From the NCBI GenBank assembly GCA_964247055.1, contig OZ176051.1, positions 14,880,001 to 14,944,000 of the forward strand: 64,000 nt of DNA, written 5' to 3'. The position numbers were made by a program, and so were the translations under genes. Positions 46,875 to 60,679 of this stretch are shown here, piece after piece. A model generated the notes under the pieces. That model was not told the origin of the DNA and searched no databases. It worked only from the letters and a program-made list of their open reading frames with translations. This DNA comes from Paragordius varius. Lineage: Eukaryota > Nematomorpha. The first letter of the stretch is position 1, and the number at the start of each line of letters is the position of its first letter.

Positions 46875-47400
46875 TTACCAATGGAATTCGCCGTGCAGCA
46901 CAATCTTTTGGTATTGCATCTGATCGGACATATTGACGAGATCACCGTTGTAACAACCCAATTTCCCGTTAAAGAGTTTTGGAAATCGCTTGAATACATC
47001 ATCATGACCATTATTATTATTAGATGTTACTTGATTAACTTTCACGTTATCCGGTAAGGTCATGCCAAAACCAATGATCCAAGGCAGCCCAAATATCGGA
47101 GATAGCTCTTCTTCCGTCACAAAACATTCTAATTTCTTCGTAATATTTCCCATTGTTACTTTGACAACTGTTTTTCCCAAGAGTTTGATTGGGTTGTGCC
47201 GTAGGAAGTTAATCTGGGAGCACTCTTGGTGCTCCCACCGTCTTCCAGACATTTTTATTAATCAGAGAAGCAGCAGCTCCAGTATCGAAAACCATACTGA
47301 CAGCTTGGCCATAAATCGTAGCGCAAATGTTCGCTTGTGTGCCCCATTTATTATAATTAGCGTTTATATTCTCACTATATCGTTTTTTATGGCGACACAT
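46875..47400 (-). pseudogene. Protease and linker of element 3, unit 3 (undeleted)
   Basis: Frames at 47,209-47,400 (active site) and 46,875-47,252, as in unit 2. Confidence 0.85.
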
Positions 47401-47784
47401 TGCCTGAAAATGATTTTTTTATTACAATTGTGGTATATTTTTCCGAACGCGGGACATTGTTTTGGTATATGCGATTTACCACATTTGCCACATCTCCGCT
47501 TCCATTTCCATTCATTATTATTGCCATCATCTTCTTTATGTTCCATATCATTTCTATTATTATTATTATTATTAATTAGTATTATTATTATAATTCGACC
47601 GATTCTTTTAAATTTTGAGGAAATGCTTGACGACGCATGGGAGGCAATGGCCCTTGCAAGTTCTTGATCCAAGCCATGTCGACAATGGTGGTTAATGACA
47701 CCGCCTTCCCACCACACTTCGCATCAGGGAATTGTGATAAAGATCCATTTAGCATATATTCAAAATTTTATCTAGCGCGAGCTC
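47364..47784 (-). pseudogene. Gag C-terminus of element 3, unit 3
   Basis: Zinc-knuckle frame at 47,364-47,717. Confidence 0.75.
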
Positions 47785-48257
47785 TGCATTTTTGCGTTTT
47801 AAGAAAATTAGGCTATTTTAGAATGGGTTTTTCGGAGCCCACTCAAAAAATTTAGAAAAAATTTTCTTTTTTAATGTAGTTTATGATAAATTATATGACA
47901 ATTTTTAGAATAAGCCATTTAGCTTTCATCCAAAAAATTTTATTTTACAAAAATGTGGGCAAACTTTGCCATCATCTAATATGGAGCACTTGCCAGAAAA
48001 GTGTAATATATCATCAAGATATTTATTATTCCCGATTTTGTACACAGTGTATAAATACATTTTATTGAAAATTATGTAATGTGCAACTAAAAGGTTAAAA
48101 AAGCAACTTTTTGAATTTGACCTAATACCCTAAATACTTGTAAAAATACTCAAATTTCAAATCGATAGGGTATATAAAATCACCCCAAAAAGTCATAAAG
48201 TATTTATACAATAATGTTTTAAGTTTTCCACACATCTATTTAGTTATCTAGAAATTT

Positions 48258-48974
48258 TCTGATGTCCAAATGTATTGTTTTCTTCCAGATATAATTCGGG
48301 AGACCTTTGCGGGTTTTCCTAGTAGGAGTGAACAGCTTCATGTGACCCATTTAAATTAATTATGAATGAGAAATTTTTGTTTTAGTTGTAACCATGTCAA
48401 ACGCATTTATCATTTTGGTGAGGACGTTAGCCATTTAAAATTGTTAGATACTCGAGGGAGTTGACTTTTCTAACGTTTGTATTTTGTGAGCCCATAACTT
48501 GCATTTTATTGGATAAGTCTTGACTTCTTTGTTCCATATGGCGCTTGGATATTCGGGTAGATAATTATCTTTGTCCTATTTAATATAGTTCATGATACTG
48601 ATTTAGGTGGCTTTTACAAGTTTAAATTTTCATCCGCAAAAATAATTCCGAAGGAAATAAATACGACGTGGAGAAAATATTCAATTTGGAGAGAATAGCG
48701 GTGCCGTACAAGGTAAAAGATGGAAATCGATGCCTTCTCAGATCAATTACGGCCGACTGGCGTTTCGAGGGGTGGAGAGGAGAATGATTGTGGTCCAACG
48801 ATAAACCAACCGATGTGTGCAATATAACAACCAATAATCGGAAAGTGAGGGACTAACAAGGCAAAGCAAAGGAAAGCGAGAAAGAACCAAAAAAGAGAAT
48901 TTAATATATCCTATTGTTTGGCGAGTGACCTCAAGGGAGAAATCCATTAGCCTACACAAAAAATTAATGACTAT
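48258..48974 (+). mobile_element. Plus-strand retroelement relic, unit 3
   Basis: Copy of 25,074-25,790. Confidence 0.65.
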
Positions 48975-49163
48975 ATTTTAGTTTTTGCATTTTGAACAAA
49001 TGTATTATATATGTGACAAGATCTAACAACGATTTTGATTTAAGTCTCTAAGGGCAATAATATAGAATGCCAATATTTATTTTTTCAAACACCCCCACTT
49101 AAAATATTTATTATTCCCAACACCCAATAACAACATTAAAACATGTTAAAACATTTTTTATTA

Positions 49164-52100
49164 TTATTGAATCATTCCAGGATAAGAAATGTTGGGCCGT
49201 TTCTCACATTCCTCTATTAGAGTAGCATTAATGTTATCCAATTTAATTGTGCCAATAAGCATATATTTATTATCATTGAGCTTTAGAGCAACCAATTGAT
49301 TACAAACATCATTAAAGTATCCATTACCTATGCAAAATATTTATAATTAATGCGTGAAAATCAAAAATATTAAATATAATATAAACCACCTCTCTCATAA
49401 GAACACCAAAAAAGGCTTGGCTCATTATCCGCATCCTAAAATCTCTCAAAATTGGTAATGTGTTTGGTTGTTTTAAATATTTTAGAAATCTATTGAATAA
49501 TATTCACAAGCTTTCAAAACAAAATAAAGGTATAGGAAGGAAGATAACATTAGAAGGCGTCGCATGTCATGGTGGCTTAAAATCAGTAAATCATCTAACA
49601 GCAAAAACCAAACCTAGGGAGGAGCCAAAAGAACCAAATTCACATAAAAGTTACCAAGAAATCATTACAAGATCTTTACAGCAACACCGTATAATTGAGA
49701 AAAATATTGAAACATACATTGTATTGTTTAAGAGTGAAAACTAAGATAAACCAAATCTCACAAGTTAATTGTTTATATACCAAGTCAAACATTGCTTATT
49801 TTTGTGTTTCACAAATCTAATAATTAAATATCGTCACATCTCTATAAATAAATATACCTCTCAAATCAATGTTTAATTTTTTCTCCCTGTCTTTGCTTGA
49901 AAGTTTTTCCCAGCCTGGTATGCTGAAAAGGATTGTAATGCTGGCAAAACTGAAACTATTGAAATGTTTAATGATTCCAAAAAATTGAAACTTATATCTA
50001 TTCGTTCAATTGTCTGTTTATATGCAGCGCGTGTAAAATCAACGGATCTAATTTCACTATGATGTATTACAAGGGATTTTAAATGCGCCCATTTCTCAAA
50101 TGGTTCCAAGTTTCTAAACCCCGTAACACATTCCAGGCCCAAAACTTCCAAATTATTTTCGGTTTCGAAAAATTCGGGAGTGACCATACAATTCCTAAGG
50201 AACAAAGAGGTTAGATTTTTAGGGAAAGATTCAGCGGACCTAAGAAAGGTTTTTTGGAGATACGATTTTCCTTCTATGGTTAGGGAGCGAATGTTAGGGA
50301 ATTTTCGCAATATGTCAGAAATATCATCGAAATCTTCCACCACGTGCAAAAGCAATTCTTTCGCGTTCAAATTTTTCGCCGTAAAAGTGTTGGTGTATGA
50401 TTTCACTTCTAGTCTTTCCAGTGAAGGCAAATAAGCTTCTATTACATTATCGAATTTTGACTCTAAAATTAAACTCTTTATGGCCGTGTGATTGATATGT
50501 CCAACTAAACGTACGTTATTAATCAAATCAATAAAGCTACGTTTTGCAACTTTGGAAAGAGATTTAAGAAGGACCAATTGAAATTTTTCTCATAACCAAA
50601 TATTGTAAGTTTGATCGATTTAATCATTGTGTGTGTAGACAATTCCTTTAACAATTCATATGTATAATTAATATTTGCGTGATAATCCCCAACACTAACT
50701 ACTGTTGAATTTTTTTGCCGGACTTAAAAGCCTGAATAGTAGATACAAAAAATATTGCTGAATTGGCTTCTGTTTTAACTATTCTGATCATATCACTGAT
50801 TGATAATACATCCGAACAATTATAATTATTTGTCGATTCTATGTGTATGCATTGAAAATTATAAAATTTACAATAATCCAGGCGCCTTATCAACGTTAAT
50901 ATGTGCGTTTTATTGGCAAAATCGTAGATTGAACCATCTCTGTATTTGCAAGCACCAATAAAATTGCCAATTTCACTAATTACATTGGTCATACCCGCAC
51001 ACTTGAGGTTATTCCCGATAACTATATGTAAAAAAAAGTTAAGAAATAAAATTAATTTCTAAATCTTAATAATATTAAAAAAATGATTTAATCAAAAAAA
51101 GATAGCGAATTGAAAAATCATCATTTATTGAAACATTATTCAATTTCATTGTACTCATTTGGTTGGTAATTTTCTTTAAATATGGTGAGCTAATGTCTAT
51201 GATTTGTAATTGTGGATATTCTTTTAATTCATCAATGTCAAATGTCTCAATAAAATTGTTTGAAATGTTTAAATATTACATATTTAAGAAATAAGATTGT
51301 TCTTTAAGTGAAACAATATTTTCATTTTCCAAAGGAGGGAATAAATGCGTTATGTTATTATAAGCCAGATTTAAATGTGTAAGATTCCAAAGTTGTTGCC
51401 AAACATCCATATAAATAGCAGAGATTTGATTGTTTTCCAAGTTTAAAGATGAAGATTGCAAACTAGTCAAGTTTATATGTAACAAATGACTAGCATTTAT
51501 TTGACCGTTCAATTTAAATACCAAATTTAGACTTTGTAACTTAGAACAAAATTGGTATTTTTCGTTCATTTTCTCCAATTCTATCTGATTATAACTTAGG
51601 TTAAGAGCTTTTAGGCTGGGACTACACACATCAGTCCAACTACTTAATTTATTACCAGATAAATCCAATGTTTCTATGTTATGCGTTGCATTGAATCCCC
51701 CAATGACTACGTTTTTTAGATTCTTTCCAACTTTTAAATATTTTAAAGAAGGTGGAATATTCTGTAAATTAATTGTCTCCAAATTGCTAGATAATAAAGT
51801 AAGATTAATCAGTTTCATTAAATTCCCTAAATTGGTTAATGATTGCGATGACAAATTTGTATGACCATTCATCTCCAAACTTTTTAGTGATGATGAAAAG
51901 TATTTTATTTGGCTTAAATCAAACGGTGTTTGCACATTTATTGATAAGAAGGTTAGGTTAGATTGGGACCCCAAATGTCTGAATAATTGTTCCAATGCAG
52001 ATTTAGATATTGATTTGTCTACTTGATTAATTTCCAAGCGGTTTAAATTGGGCAATGACATGTCCCCCGTAGTATTAACACTTTTAATTCGAACATTATC

Positions 52101-52498
52101 CAACTTTAATGCTCTTATCCATGTTACTTTTATATCGTTCAAGTTTAGCATTTCAAAATCGCAATTTATGAAGGTTAAATCAAAAAACTTATCTTAGAAT
52201 CAAACATATCCTTATTATACCCAGACATTGATCCTGAACCACTGTGGTGAATTTGTTCTTCATCGTCGATCGGATAAAAATTTCGATGCGAATATAATTT
52301 CGCTAATTCTTCCAATTTAACTTTTAACATTTCCAATTGTCTGTCTCCCATGTTTTTGCATTTTATTTGGCTTAATTTACATTCACATGGATTGGTTATA
52401 TTGAGGCACCAATCATGAAAAACTTTGTTCGGAATGACTTCCGTGTGTGCTTTAATAAACGGACAAGCGCAGAAAAAAAGTATTATAGGTAAATGCAT
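49164..52498 (-). pseudogene. LRR gene B, chimeric copy, unit 3/4 junction
   Basis: Same lesions as the first B copy (stop at 51,276-51,278). Open pieces: 52,175-52,498, 51,276-52,151, 50,699-50,992 and 49,873-50,577; terminal exon 49,164-49,327. Confidence 0.85.
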
Positions 52499-54906
52499 TT
52501 CACGTTTTTAACGAAAAAAAATTTAATGATAAAATAGAGTTATAAACTGCTAAAAATTTCTTTATTAATCGAAAATGAAGATTGTGTAATTCAGCGAATT
52601 GTTATTTACTAGCCTTATACGCAAGTTACATATAATAACTAGTAAATATAAGATATTACAACGAAAATAAATGATTAATATCTTCGAAATTTTATAATTA
52701 GAAATATAAATAAACAACCTACAGAGTTTACTTAATCGTTTCTAATGCATGCTACCTCTTTATAAAATAAACTTTTTTCGTGATATTTTTATTTTTTAGA
52801 CGCACCTAGTTGATTGTAAAGATACAATTAGAAATTGATATTATCCTAATTAAGTAAAGTTATCTAGCCCAAAACTATTATATTTATATGATTTATTGTG
52901 TTAAATTACAATAAATTATACTAAGAAAATGTAATTACTTAAATACAAATATTTTTTTTAAAAGCTCTTTAAACCTTAATCCTTTTTAATAAATTATATA
53001 ATTTGTGAATTTTATAAATTAGCAATTTAAACGTTTTTTGCAAAAAATATTTAGCGTTATTACATTTATATATATATATATATATATATATAAATCTTTA
53101 AATTGTATTGTTTCAGTATTGATGAAGTTAAATAAAATCAGGGCTATAAAAGGTATAAACGCCCACGTGTTGTCTGAAGGTAAAACATTTCATAACACGT
53201 TTTTAAAAGTCTGAGTTAAGTTAAACAATAACCTTCAAATATTGTATAGACTATTAGTTATATATATTGCTCATATTAATTAAAATAAATTTACCAAATC
53301 AGTAGATAACAATAACAAATGAAATACAAAACTCTATTAACTAAAAAATTTAAAAATAGAAAACATTTACCTTAGTTTACTAAACAACATTATTATAAAG
53401 ATGCATTTATTAACTTGAATTTGTCTAGCGTTTTAAATCTACAAGTAGATTAAAGTTTATCAATATGCTAGATTAAATGAATTTTGGATTTCTAATCTTT
53501 GATAACAAACGTAACAATAAAATTGAATACAAGTTTTTTGAAATATGATATTGTGAGTAAGTTAATTTTTCCTGAATATTTTAAAAATTAAAACTCCAAT
53601 AAATTTGCTATATTGAACAATATTATTGTGATGCCCCTACAATTTTAGATACAGTTACAAGAGTTATAATTAACCATTTCATTCTATTTAGCTAAAGCGG
53701 TTTTTTAATTTTAATAAAATTTATATCTTCTGGCGCTCTTGTATTTCGTCTCGACAGTTTTATTTAATATATCACTAATAAAATAATGGCAACATAAATA
53801 TGGCCTATAGTAGCATTCGTTACTATGTATAATGAATCATACGATAGCCAATTCTTTTGGTTATATAGTTTAAAATGCCTTATACTATAGCTAAATTAAC
53901 CATATCTACTTCATTTTCAAATACAAGTTCTTTATTGACTCAATTTTAGGTAAATGTAGATTAATAAATGTATTCATCGCTTTTTGTCAAAGTCTTTGGA
54001 GAATTAGCCTTAGTAAAATTAATAGGATAATATAAATGCCAAACATATAGATATTGAAAATATCCAAAACCATTTAAGAAAGGACAATATAAATCAACCA
54101 TTAGCTATAGATATGAGGTTAGTATTTCGATTATAATATATATTTATTTTAGACGCAAAAAGTATCTAAAAATTTTGTACTTTATTAATCGAAAATAACG
54201 ATTGTGTAATTCAGCGAATTGTTATTAAATAACCTTATACGCAGGTTAGATATAATAACAAAATTTTGTAAATGAAAGAATTACAACGAAAATAAATGAT
54301 TGATTTCTTGGAGATTTTATAATTAGAAATAACAACCTATTGAGTTTACTCAATTGTTTATTATGCTGCTACCTTTTATAGAATATCTTTTTTTTGTTAT
54401 ACTTTTATTTTTTTCGCACCTAGTTAATTGTAAAGATACAATTAGAAATTGGTATTATCCTAATTAAGCGTATAAAGTTATCCGACCCAAAACTATTATT
54501 GTATGATTTATTGTGTTAAATTACAATAAAATTAAAATTATACTGAGTAAATGTAATTATTTATATGTAATTATTTTTATTAAAGTACTCTTTAAACCTT
54601 AATCTTTTTTAAATTATATAATTAAAATTGTGAATTTATAAATTAGCAATTTAAACGTTTTTTGCAAAAAATATTTAGCGTATACTATTACATTTATTAT
54701 GTATATTTTAAATTGTATTGTTTACGTGTTGTCTGAAGGTAAAACATTTCATAATATTTAACACGTTTTTGAAGGTTTGAGTTATATAAAAAAATAAAAT
54801 CAAATATTGTATAGACTATTAGTTATATATATTGCTCATATTAAGTAAAATAAATTTACCATATCTGGAGAATTACAATAACATATGAAATACAAAACTC
54901 TATTTA

Positions 54907-55483
54907 CACTTCGATTTAAATTGGGGTATCTAAATACCCCAGACTAAATTTAAATTAAAATTTTTAAAAAACACTGAAGGAAACGGTCCCAATTAAAATT
55001 TATGCTTCTATCCGGATAAATATTATATAAATATGCCAAAATATCTTGATAAAATTTTGTTTTGAAAAAAAGTTCCACCTCAAACTACTTCGACGCCATT
55101 TTTATTTTACAAAAATTTTGCAAAATATCGTCTTCATTTAATTTTAAGGGTAAAACTAAAGCTTATTTTTTTTATAAATTACATCTAACATTGATAGTAA
55201 TAGAAAAAGCGTTTTATTTTGTATTATTTTTTTATTTTATAATTTGACACATGTCACGTTGACTAAATTTTTACCTGTCAGTTTTAGCTCAAAAAAGGTA
55301 ATATCAAGTATTTTTAAATAAAATTTTTTATATATTTCGGTTTATAAATGTTATATAAGAGCAACATTTTGCCATGGTTTCGATTGCTTCCATACATTTT
55401 AGACTACTTAATTTTAAACAGGCCTGGGGTATCCAACTACCCCAATTTAAATAGGACTAAAATGAGTGTGTTGTATCCAAGTG
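54907..55483 (+). mobile_element. TTAA MITE, unit 4
   Basis: Copy of the unit 1 MITE carried along by the array, with no obvious difference. Confidence 0.85.
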
Positions 55484-56075
55484 TTAACTAAAAAATTTAA
55501 AAATAGAAAACATTTACCTTAGTTTACTAAACAACATTATTATAAAGATGCATTTATTAACTTGAAATGTAAAAAATATAAAGATATTATGTATACAAAA
55601 TAATAATTAGTCAAGACAAAATGAATTTTGGATTACTATAACTAATCTCAAACGTAACAATAAAACTGGAATACAAGAATCAAAACTCCAATAATTAATA
55701 TTGAATAATACTCTGTGATTTAAAATACAGTTACAAGAGTTATTAACCATTTCGGGATTATGATTAGCTAAAGCGGTTTTTTCATTTTAATAGTTTCTTC
55801 AGCGCTATTGTATTTCGTCTCGACAGTTTTATTTAATATGTCACTATGAATCTTGAAATACAATGATACTTTATTAAAAATTTCGTGATATTTATACTTT
55901 TTTATTAATGATAATTTTAACATGCATGTGCGTCACAATTGTAACAATATGTCTTTTCTTCTACGAATATATATATAAGAATTCCATAATGACTCACGAA
56001 CATAAACGCCAAACGTTATTAATATAATAATATGATGTAAGATAAAAATACAATGATGCAATGTTGTAAATTCAA

Positions 56076-57131
56076 CTACATATCACTCTCTTCCTCCTCT
56101 AAAAAACGCTTAGGAGGTTTGCGGACTCGATTTGGGTAACGCCTGGGGGCCTCACTCTGCTCACCATCCGACCTCAGTTGATCGGCATGTTTCCTCATCT
56201 CTATTCCATCTTCATCCTTTACTTCGTACGATAACGGCCCCGTCCTTACTTCAACCGTACCCGGTCGCCATCCTCTAGATATCTCGTTCTTTATAAATAT
56301 TGACTGACAAGGTGTAAATTCTCTTAAGGGTCTCGGTGGTGTACTTACTTTAGGAGTTTCTTTATCTTGGAACCAATTCAACGGTGTGTTGATGTTCCGC
56401 TTTAAAAACAACGATGCGGGGGTCGTCTTTATCTCGTATGCCATGAATTTCGATAGGCCAATAAAACATTTAAAGCCTCTTGACTCTTCACGCCAGTCAT
56501 CATCGTAAAACGAAATTTTGATTTCAACGTATAAATCATTCTTTCCACTGAACCATTTGTCCTTGGGTGGTAAGGAGCAGATGTCACATGATTAACGTTC
56601 CAGTTTGTCATCTTTTCCCGAAAATTGAACCATTTGAAAAAAGTAGCATTATCAGATACTAGCATTCTTGGAAAACCATTTCTCCAATTGTTTCAAAATC
56701 ACATCAGATGTAGTACTGCTAAGTATCCACCTCCTCCCATCTTGAGAACGCGTCAATTAAAATCAAGCAATATATACCACACATGAGACCTGCGATGTCC
56801 ACATGAAGTCTTTCCCATATTTCCACATTGAAGTCCATTTATATACCGGATTCTCAGCAACGTTCGCCCTGTTCCTCTGACAACACTGACAGTCTGTACT
56901 AACTTTTCAATGTTCTTATCCATTCCGGGCCAAAACACCAACGACCTTGTTTTTCATAGCAACGATCCCCGGATGTCCTTCATGAAACCAAGCCAAAATT
57001 CGTCTTCGCGCAGCTGTTGGGATAACCAACCGATCACCAACATATACGAAACCATCGGCTTGTTTGAGATCATTTCTAACGGCTTTGAATGCGGATAATT
57101 CCGTTGACCAATCATTATTTTTAAATGCCAT
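56076..57131 (-). pseudogene. Integrase of element 3, unit 4
   Basis: Pieces at 56,916-57,131, 56,753-56,941, 56,429-56,665 and 56,076-56,444, same breaks as unit 1. Confidence 0.85.
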
Positions 57132-57150
57132 ACCTAGTCGTTTTAACAGT

Positions 57151-57436
57151 TTACTCCAAACAATCTTTTTTTATTTGTTTTAAATCCACGAATGCGATTT
57201 GTCGGATTTTTTCGGCCACATATTCATCATCATTGTCTACGGATGTCTGACTCTTTTCGGGAATTCTTGAAAACACATCGGCCATGTTTGTCGATTCCAC
57301 AATATATTTCATATCAAAATCATACGCTGCGGCCTTGTAGATCCATGTTAACAATTTACAGTTTCTAATATAACTTCCGATTGTTCCGAATAAATGAATT
57401 ATCGCCTTATAATCTAACCAAACCTCACATACAGGC

Positions 57437-57467
<31 letters not shown>

Positions 57468-57574
57468 ATAAATTTTTCTAACCCAAATAGCAAAGCCTTA
57501 GTTTCTAATTCAATCACAGAATAATTTTTTTCTGCATTCTGGCATTTTCTTGATGCGAATGCAATTGGTACCAT
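57151..57574 (-). pseudogene. RNase H of element 3, unit 4
   Basis: TA tract of 27 bp (57,438-57,464). The second half is open at 57,151-57,354. Confidence 0.8.
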
Positions 57575-57927
57575 TCTCTCTCCATTAGCAGAATTACAAT
57601 TCCAAAGACTTTTGTAGACGTATCTTGTATTATTGTTTTATTATTTATGTTATAAGTGGCAAGTAAAGATTCTCTTGATATTAGTTTTTTGCTTGCTTAA
57701 ATTCATTTTGATCTTGTGACCATCTCCATTCCTTTTTGGATCCTGTTAGTGCATGTAGATTACTAACCTTGACATGTATTCATAATTGAGCAATCCCAAA
57801 AAGGATCTTAACTCAGTTTTATTAGTAGGTGTTGCACATTTAGTAATGGCGTCGATTTTATCTTGTACAGGGCGAATTCCCTATTTGATAACTCAAAACC
57901 CTAAAATTTAATATTCTTCTGATGGAA

Positions 57928-58420
57928 TTATAATTTATCTTTTCTTAACGTAAACCCGCATTTTTGTAACCTTGTTAGGGTCTCGCTAAGATTTTTATTA
58001 TGTTCATCTTTCGTTTTACCAACAATCAAAACATCTACGAGATAAGCCATTGTGCCTCGGCAATCTTTGAGTACCTCATCCATTATTCTCTGGAAAAGGA
58101 TGGGAGAAACCTTTAATCCAAATGATAGGCGATTAAATTGGAAATATCCCATCGGGGTAGTAATAACTAAATATTTTTTACTTTCCACATCCACCGGAAT
58201 TTGAAGGTATGCGCTCTTTAAATCAATGGACGAGAACCATGTGGATCCCGCACATTTAGACGCGATCGTGTCAAATGTTGGGATAATCTGAGATATGTTC
58301 TCCATCAAAGAATTGATAGTTACCCGGAAATCAGCGCACACCCTAATTTCCCCATTAGTTTTTACGACGTTAACCGTAGGAGTCGCCCATTCCACATGGT
58401 TTGTGTAGGATCAACGGGAC
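57928..58420 (-). pseudogene. Reverse transcriptase of element 3, unit 4
   Basis: 155 open codons at 57,928-58,395, YLVD box. Confidence 0.9.
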
Positions 58421-58454
58421 TCACTATTCCCAGGTCCATCAGTCTCACTCTGTA

Positions 58455-58916
58455 TTACCAATGGAATTCGCCGTGCAGCACAATCTTTTGGTATTGCATC
58501 TGATCGGACATATTGACGAGATCACCGTTGTAACAACCCAATTTCCCGTTAAAGAGTTTTGGAAATCGCTTGAATACATCATCATGACCATTATTATTAT
58601 TAGATGTTACTTGATTAACTTTCACGTTATCCGGTAAGGTCATGCCAAAACCAATGATCCAAGGCAGCCCAAATATCGGAGATATGTTTTTCCCAAGAGT
58701 TTGATTGGGTTGTGCCGTAGGAAGTTAATCTGGGAGCACTCTTGGTGCTCCCACCGTCTTCCAGACATTTTTATTAATCAGAGAAGCAGCAGCTCCAGTA
58801 TCGAAAACCATACTGACAGCTTGGCCATAAATCGTAGCGCAAATGTTCGCTTGTGTGCCCCATTTATTATAATTAGCGTTTATATTCTCACTATATCGTT
58901 TTTTATGGCGACACAT
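58455..58916 (-). pseudogene. Protease and linker of element 3, unit 4 (64-bp deletion)
   Basis: Active-site frame 58,725-58,916. The deletion junction (GGAGATA|TGTTTTTCCC on the plus strand, near 58,686) is identical to that of unit 1. Confidence 0.85.
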
Positions 58917-59300
58917 TGCCTGAAAATGATTTTTTTATTACAATTGTGGTATATTTTTCCGAACGCGGGACATTGTTTTGGTATATGCGATTTACCACAT
59001 TTGCCACATCTCCGCTTCCATTTCCATTCATTATTATTGCCATCATCTTCTTTATGTTCCATATCATTTCTATTATTATTATTATTATTAATTAGTATTA
59101 TTATTATAATTCGACCGATTCTTTTAAATTTTGAGGAAATGCTTGACGACGCATGGGAGGCAATGGCCCTTGCAAGTTCTTGATCCAAGCCATGTCGACA
59201 ATGGTGGTTAATGACACCGCCTTCCCACCACACTTCGCATCAGGGAATTGTGATAAAGATCCATTTAGCATATATTCAAAATTTTATCTAGCGCGAGCTC
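58880..59300 (-). pseudogene. Gag C-terminus of element 3, unit 4
   Basis: Zinc-knuckle frame at 58,880-59,233. Confidence 0.75.
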
Positions 59301-59773
59301 TGCATTTTTGCGTTTTAAGAAAATTAGGCTATTTTAGAATGGGTTTTTCGGAGCCCACTCAAAAAATTTAGAAAAAATTTTCTTTTTTAATGTAGTTTAT
59401 GATAAATTATATGACAATTTTTAGAATAAGCCATTTAGCTTTCATCCAAAAAATTTTATTTTACAAAAATGTGGGCAAACTTTGCCATCATCTAATATGG
59501 AGCACTTGCCAGAAAAGTGTAATATATCATCAAGATATTTATTATTCCCGATTTTGTACACAGTGTATAAATACATTTTATTGAAAATTATGTAATGTGC
59601 AACTAAAAGGTTAAAAAAGCAACTTTTTGAATTTGACCTAATACCCTAAATACTTGTAAAAATACTCAAATTTCAAATCGATAGGGTATATAAAATCACC
59701 CCAAAAAGTCATAAAGTATTTATACAATAATGTTTTAAGTTTTCCACACATCTATTTAGTTATCTAGAAATTT

Positions 59774-60490
59774 TCTGATGTCCAAATGTATTGTTTTCTT
59801 CCAGATATAATTCGGGAGACCTTTGCGGGTTTTCCTAGTAGGAGTGAACAGCTTCATGTGACCCATTTAAATTAATTATGAATGAGAAATTTTTGTTTTA
59901 GTTGTAACCATGTCAAACGCATTTATCATTTTGGTGAGGACGTTAGCCATTTAAAATTGTTAGATACTCGAGGGAGTTGACTTTTCTAACGTTTGTATTT
60001 TGTGAGCCCATAACTTGCATTTTATTGGATAAGTCTTGACTTCTTTGTTCCATATGGCGCTTGGATATTCGGGTAGATAATTATCTTTGTCCTATTTAAT
60101 ATAGTTCATGATACTGATTTAGGTGGCTTTTACAAGTTTAAATTTTCATCCGCAAAAATAATTCCGAAGGAAATAAATACGACGTGGAGAAAATATTCAA
60201 TTTGGAGAGAATAGCGGTGCCGTACAAGGTAAAAGATGGAAATCGATGCCTTCTCAGATCAATTACGGCCGACTGGCGTTTCGAGGGGTGGAGAGGAGAA
60301 TGATTGTGGTCCAACGATAAACCAACCGATGTGTGCAATATAACAACCAATAATCGGAAAGTGAGGGACTAACAAGGCAAAGCAAAGGAAAGCGAGAAAG
60401 AACCAAAAAAGAGAATTTAATATATCCTATTGTTTGGCGAGTGACCTCAAGGGAGAAATCCATTAGCCTACACAAAAAATTAATGACTAT
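59774..60490 (+). mobile_element. Plus-strand retroelement relic, unit 4
   Basis: Copy of 25,074-25,790. Confidence 0.65.
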
Positions 60491-60679
60491 ATTTTAGTTT
60501 TTGCATTTTGAACAAATGTATTATATATGTGACAAGATCTAACAACGATTTTGATTTAAGTCTCTAAGGGCAATAATATAGAATGCCAATATTTATTTTT
60601 TCAAACACCCCCACTTAAAATATTTATTATTCCCAACACCCAATAACAACATTAAAACATGTTAAAACATTTTTTATTA

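Larger units (their letters stand above)
44250..47784 (-). mobile_element. Ty3/gypsy element 3, unit 3
   Basis: 3' LTR 44,250-44,483. The protease region is undeleted, the TA tract is expanded, and 9 bp are lost in the integrase tail. Confidence 0.9.
40474..52065. repeat. Tandem array unit 3 (11,592 bp)
   Basis: Differs from unit 2 by a 5-bp deletion near 41,605, a 9-bp in-frame deletion in the integrase tail near 44,528, and a longer TA tract (about 57 bp at 45,832-45,889) followed by a 4-bp loss. These sum to zero, so units 2 and 3 have equal length by coincidence. Confidence 0.9.
55847..59300 (-). mobile_element. Ty3/gypsy element 3, unit 4
   Basis: 3' LTR 55,847-56,080. It has the same 64-bp protease deletion as unit 1 and the shortest TA tract. 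Confidence 0.9.
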
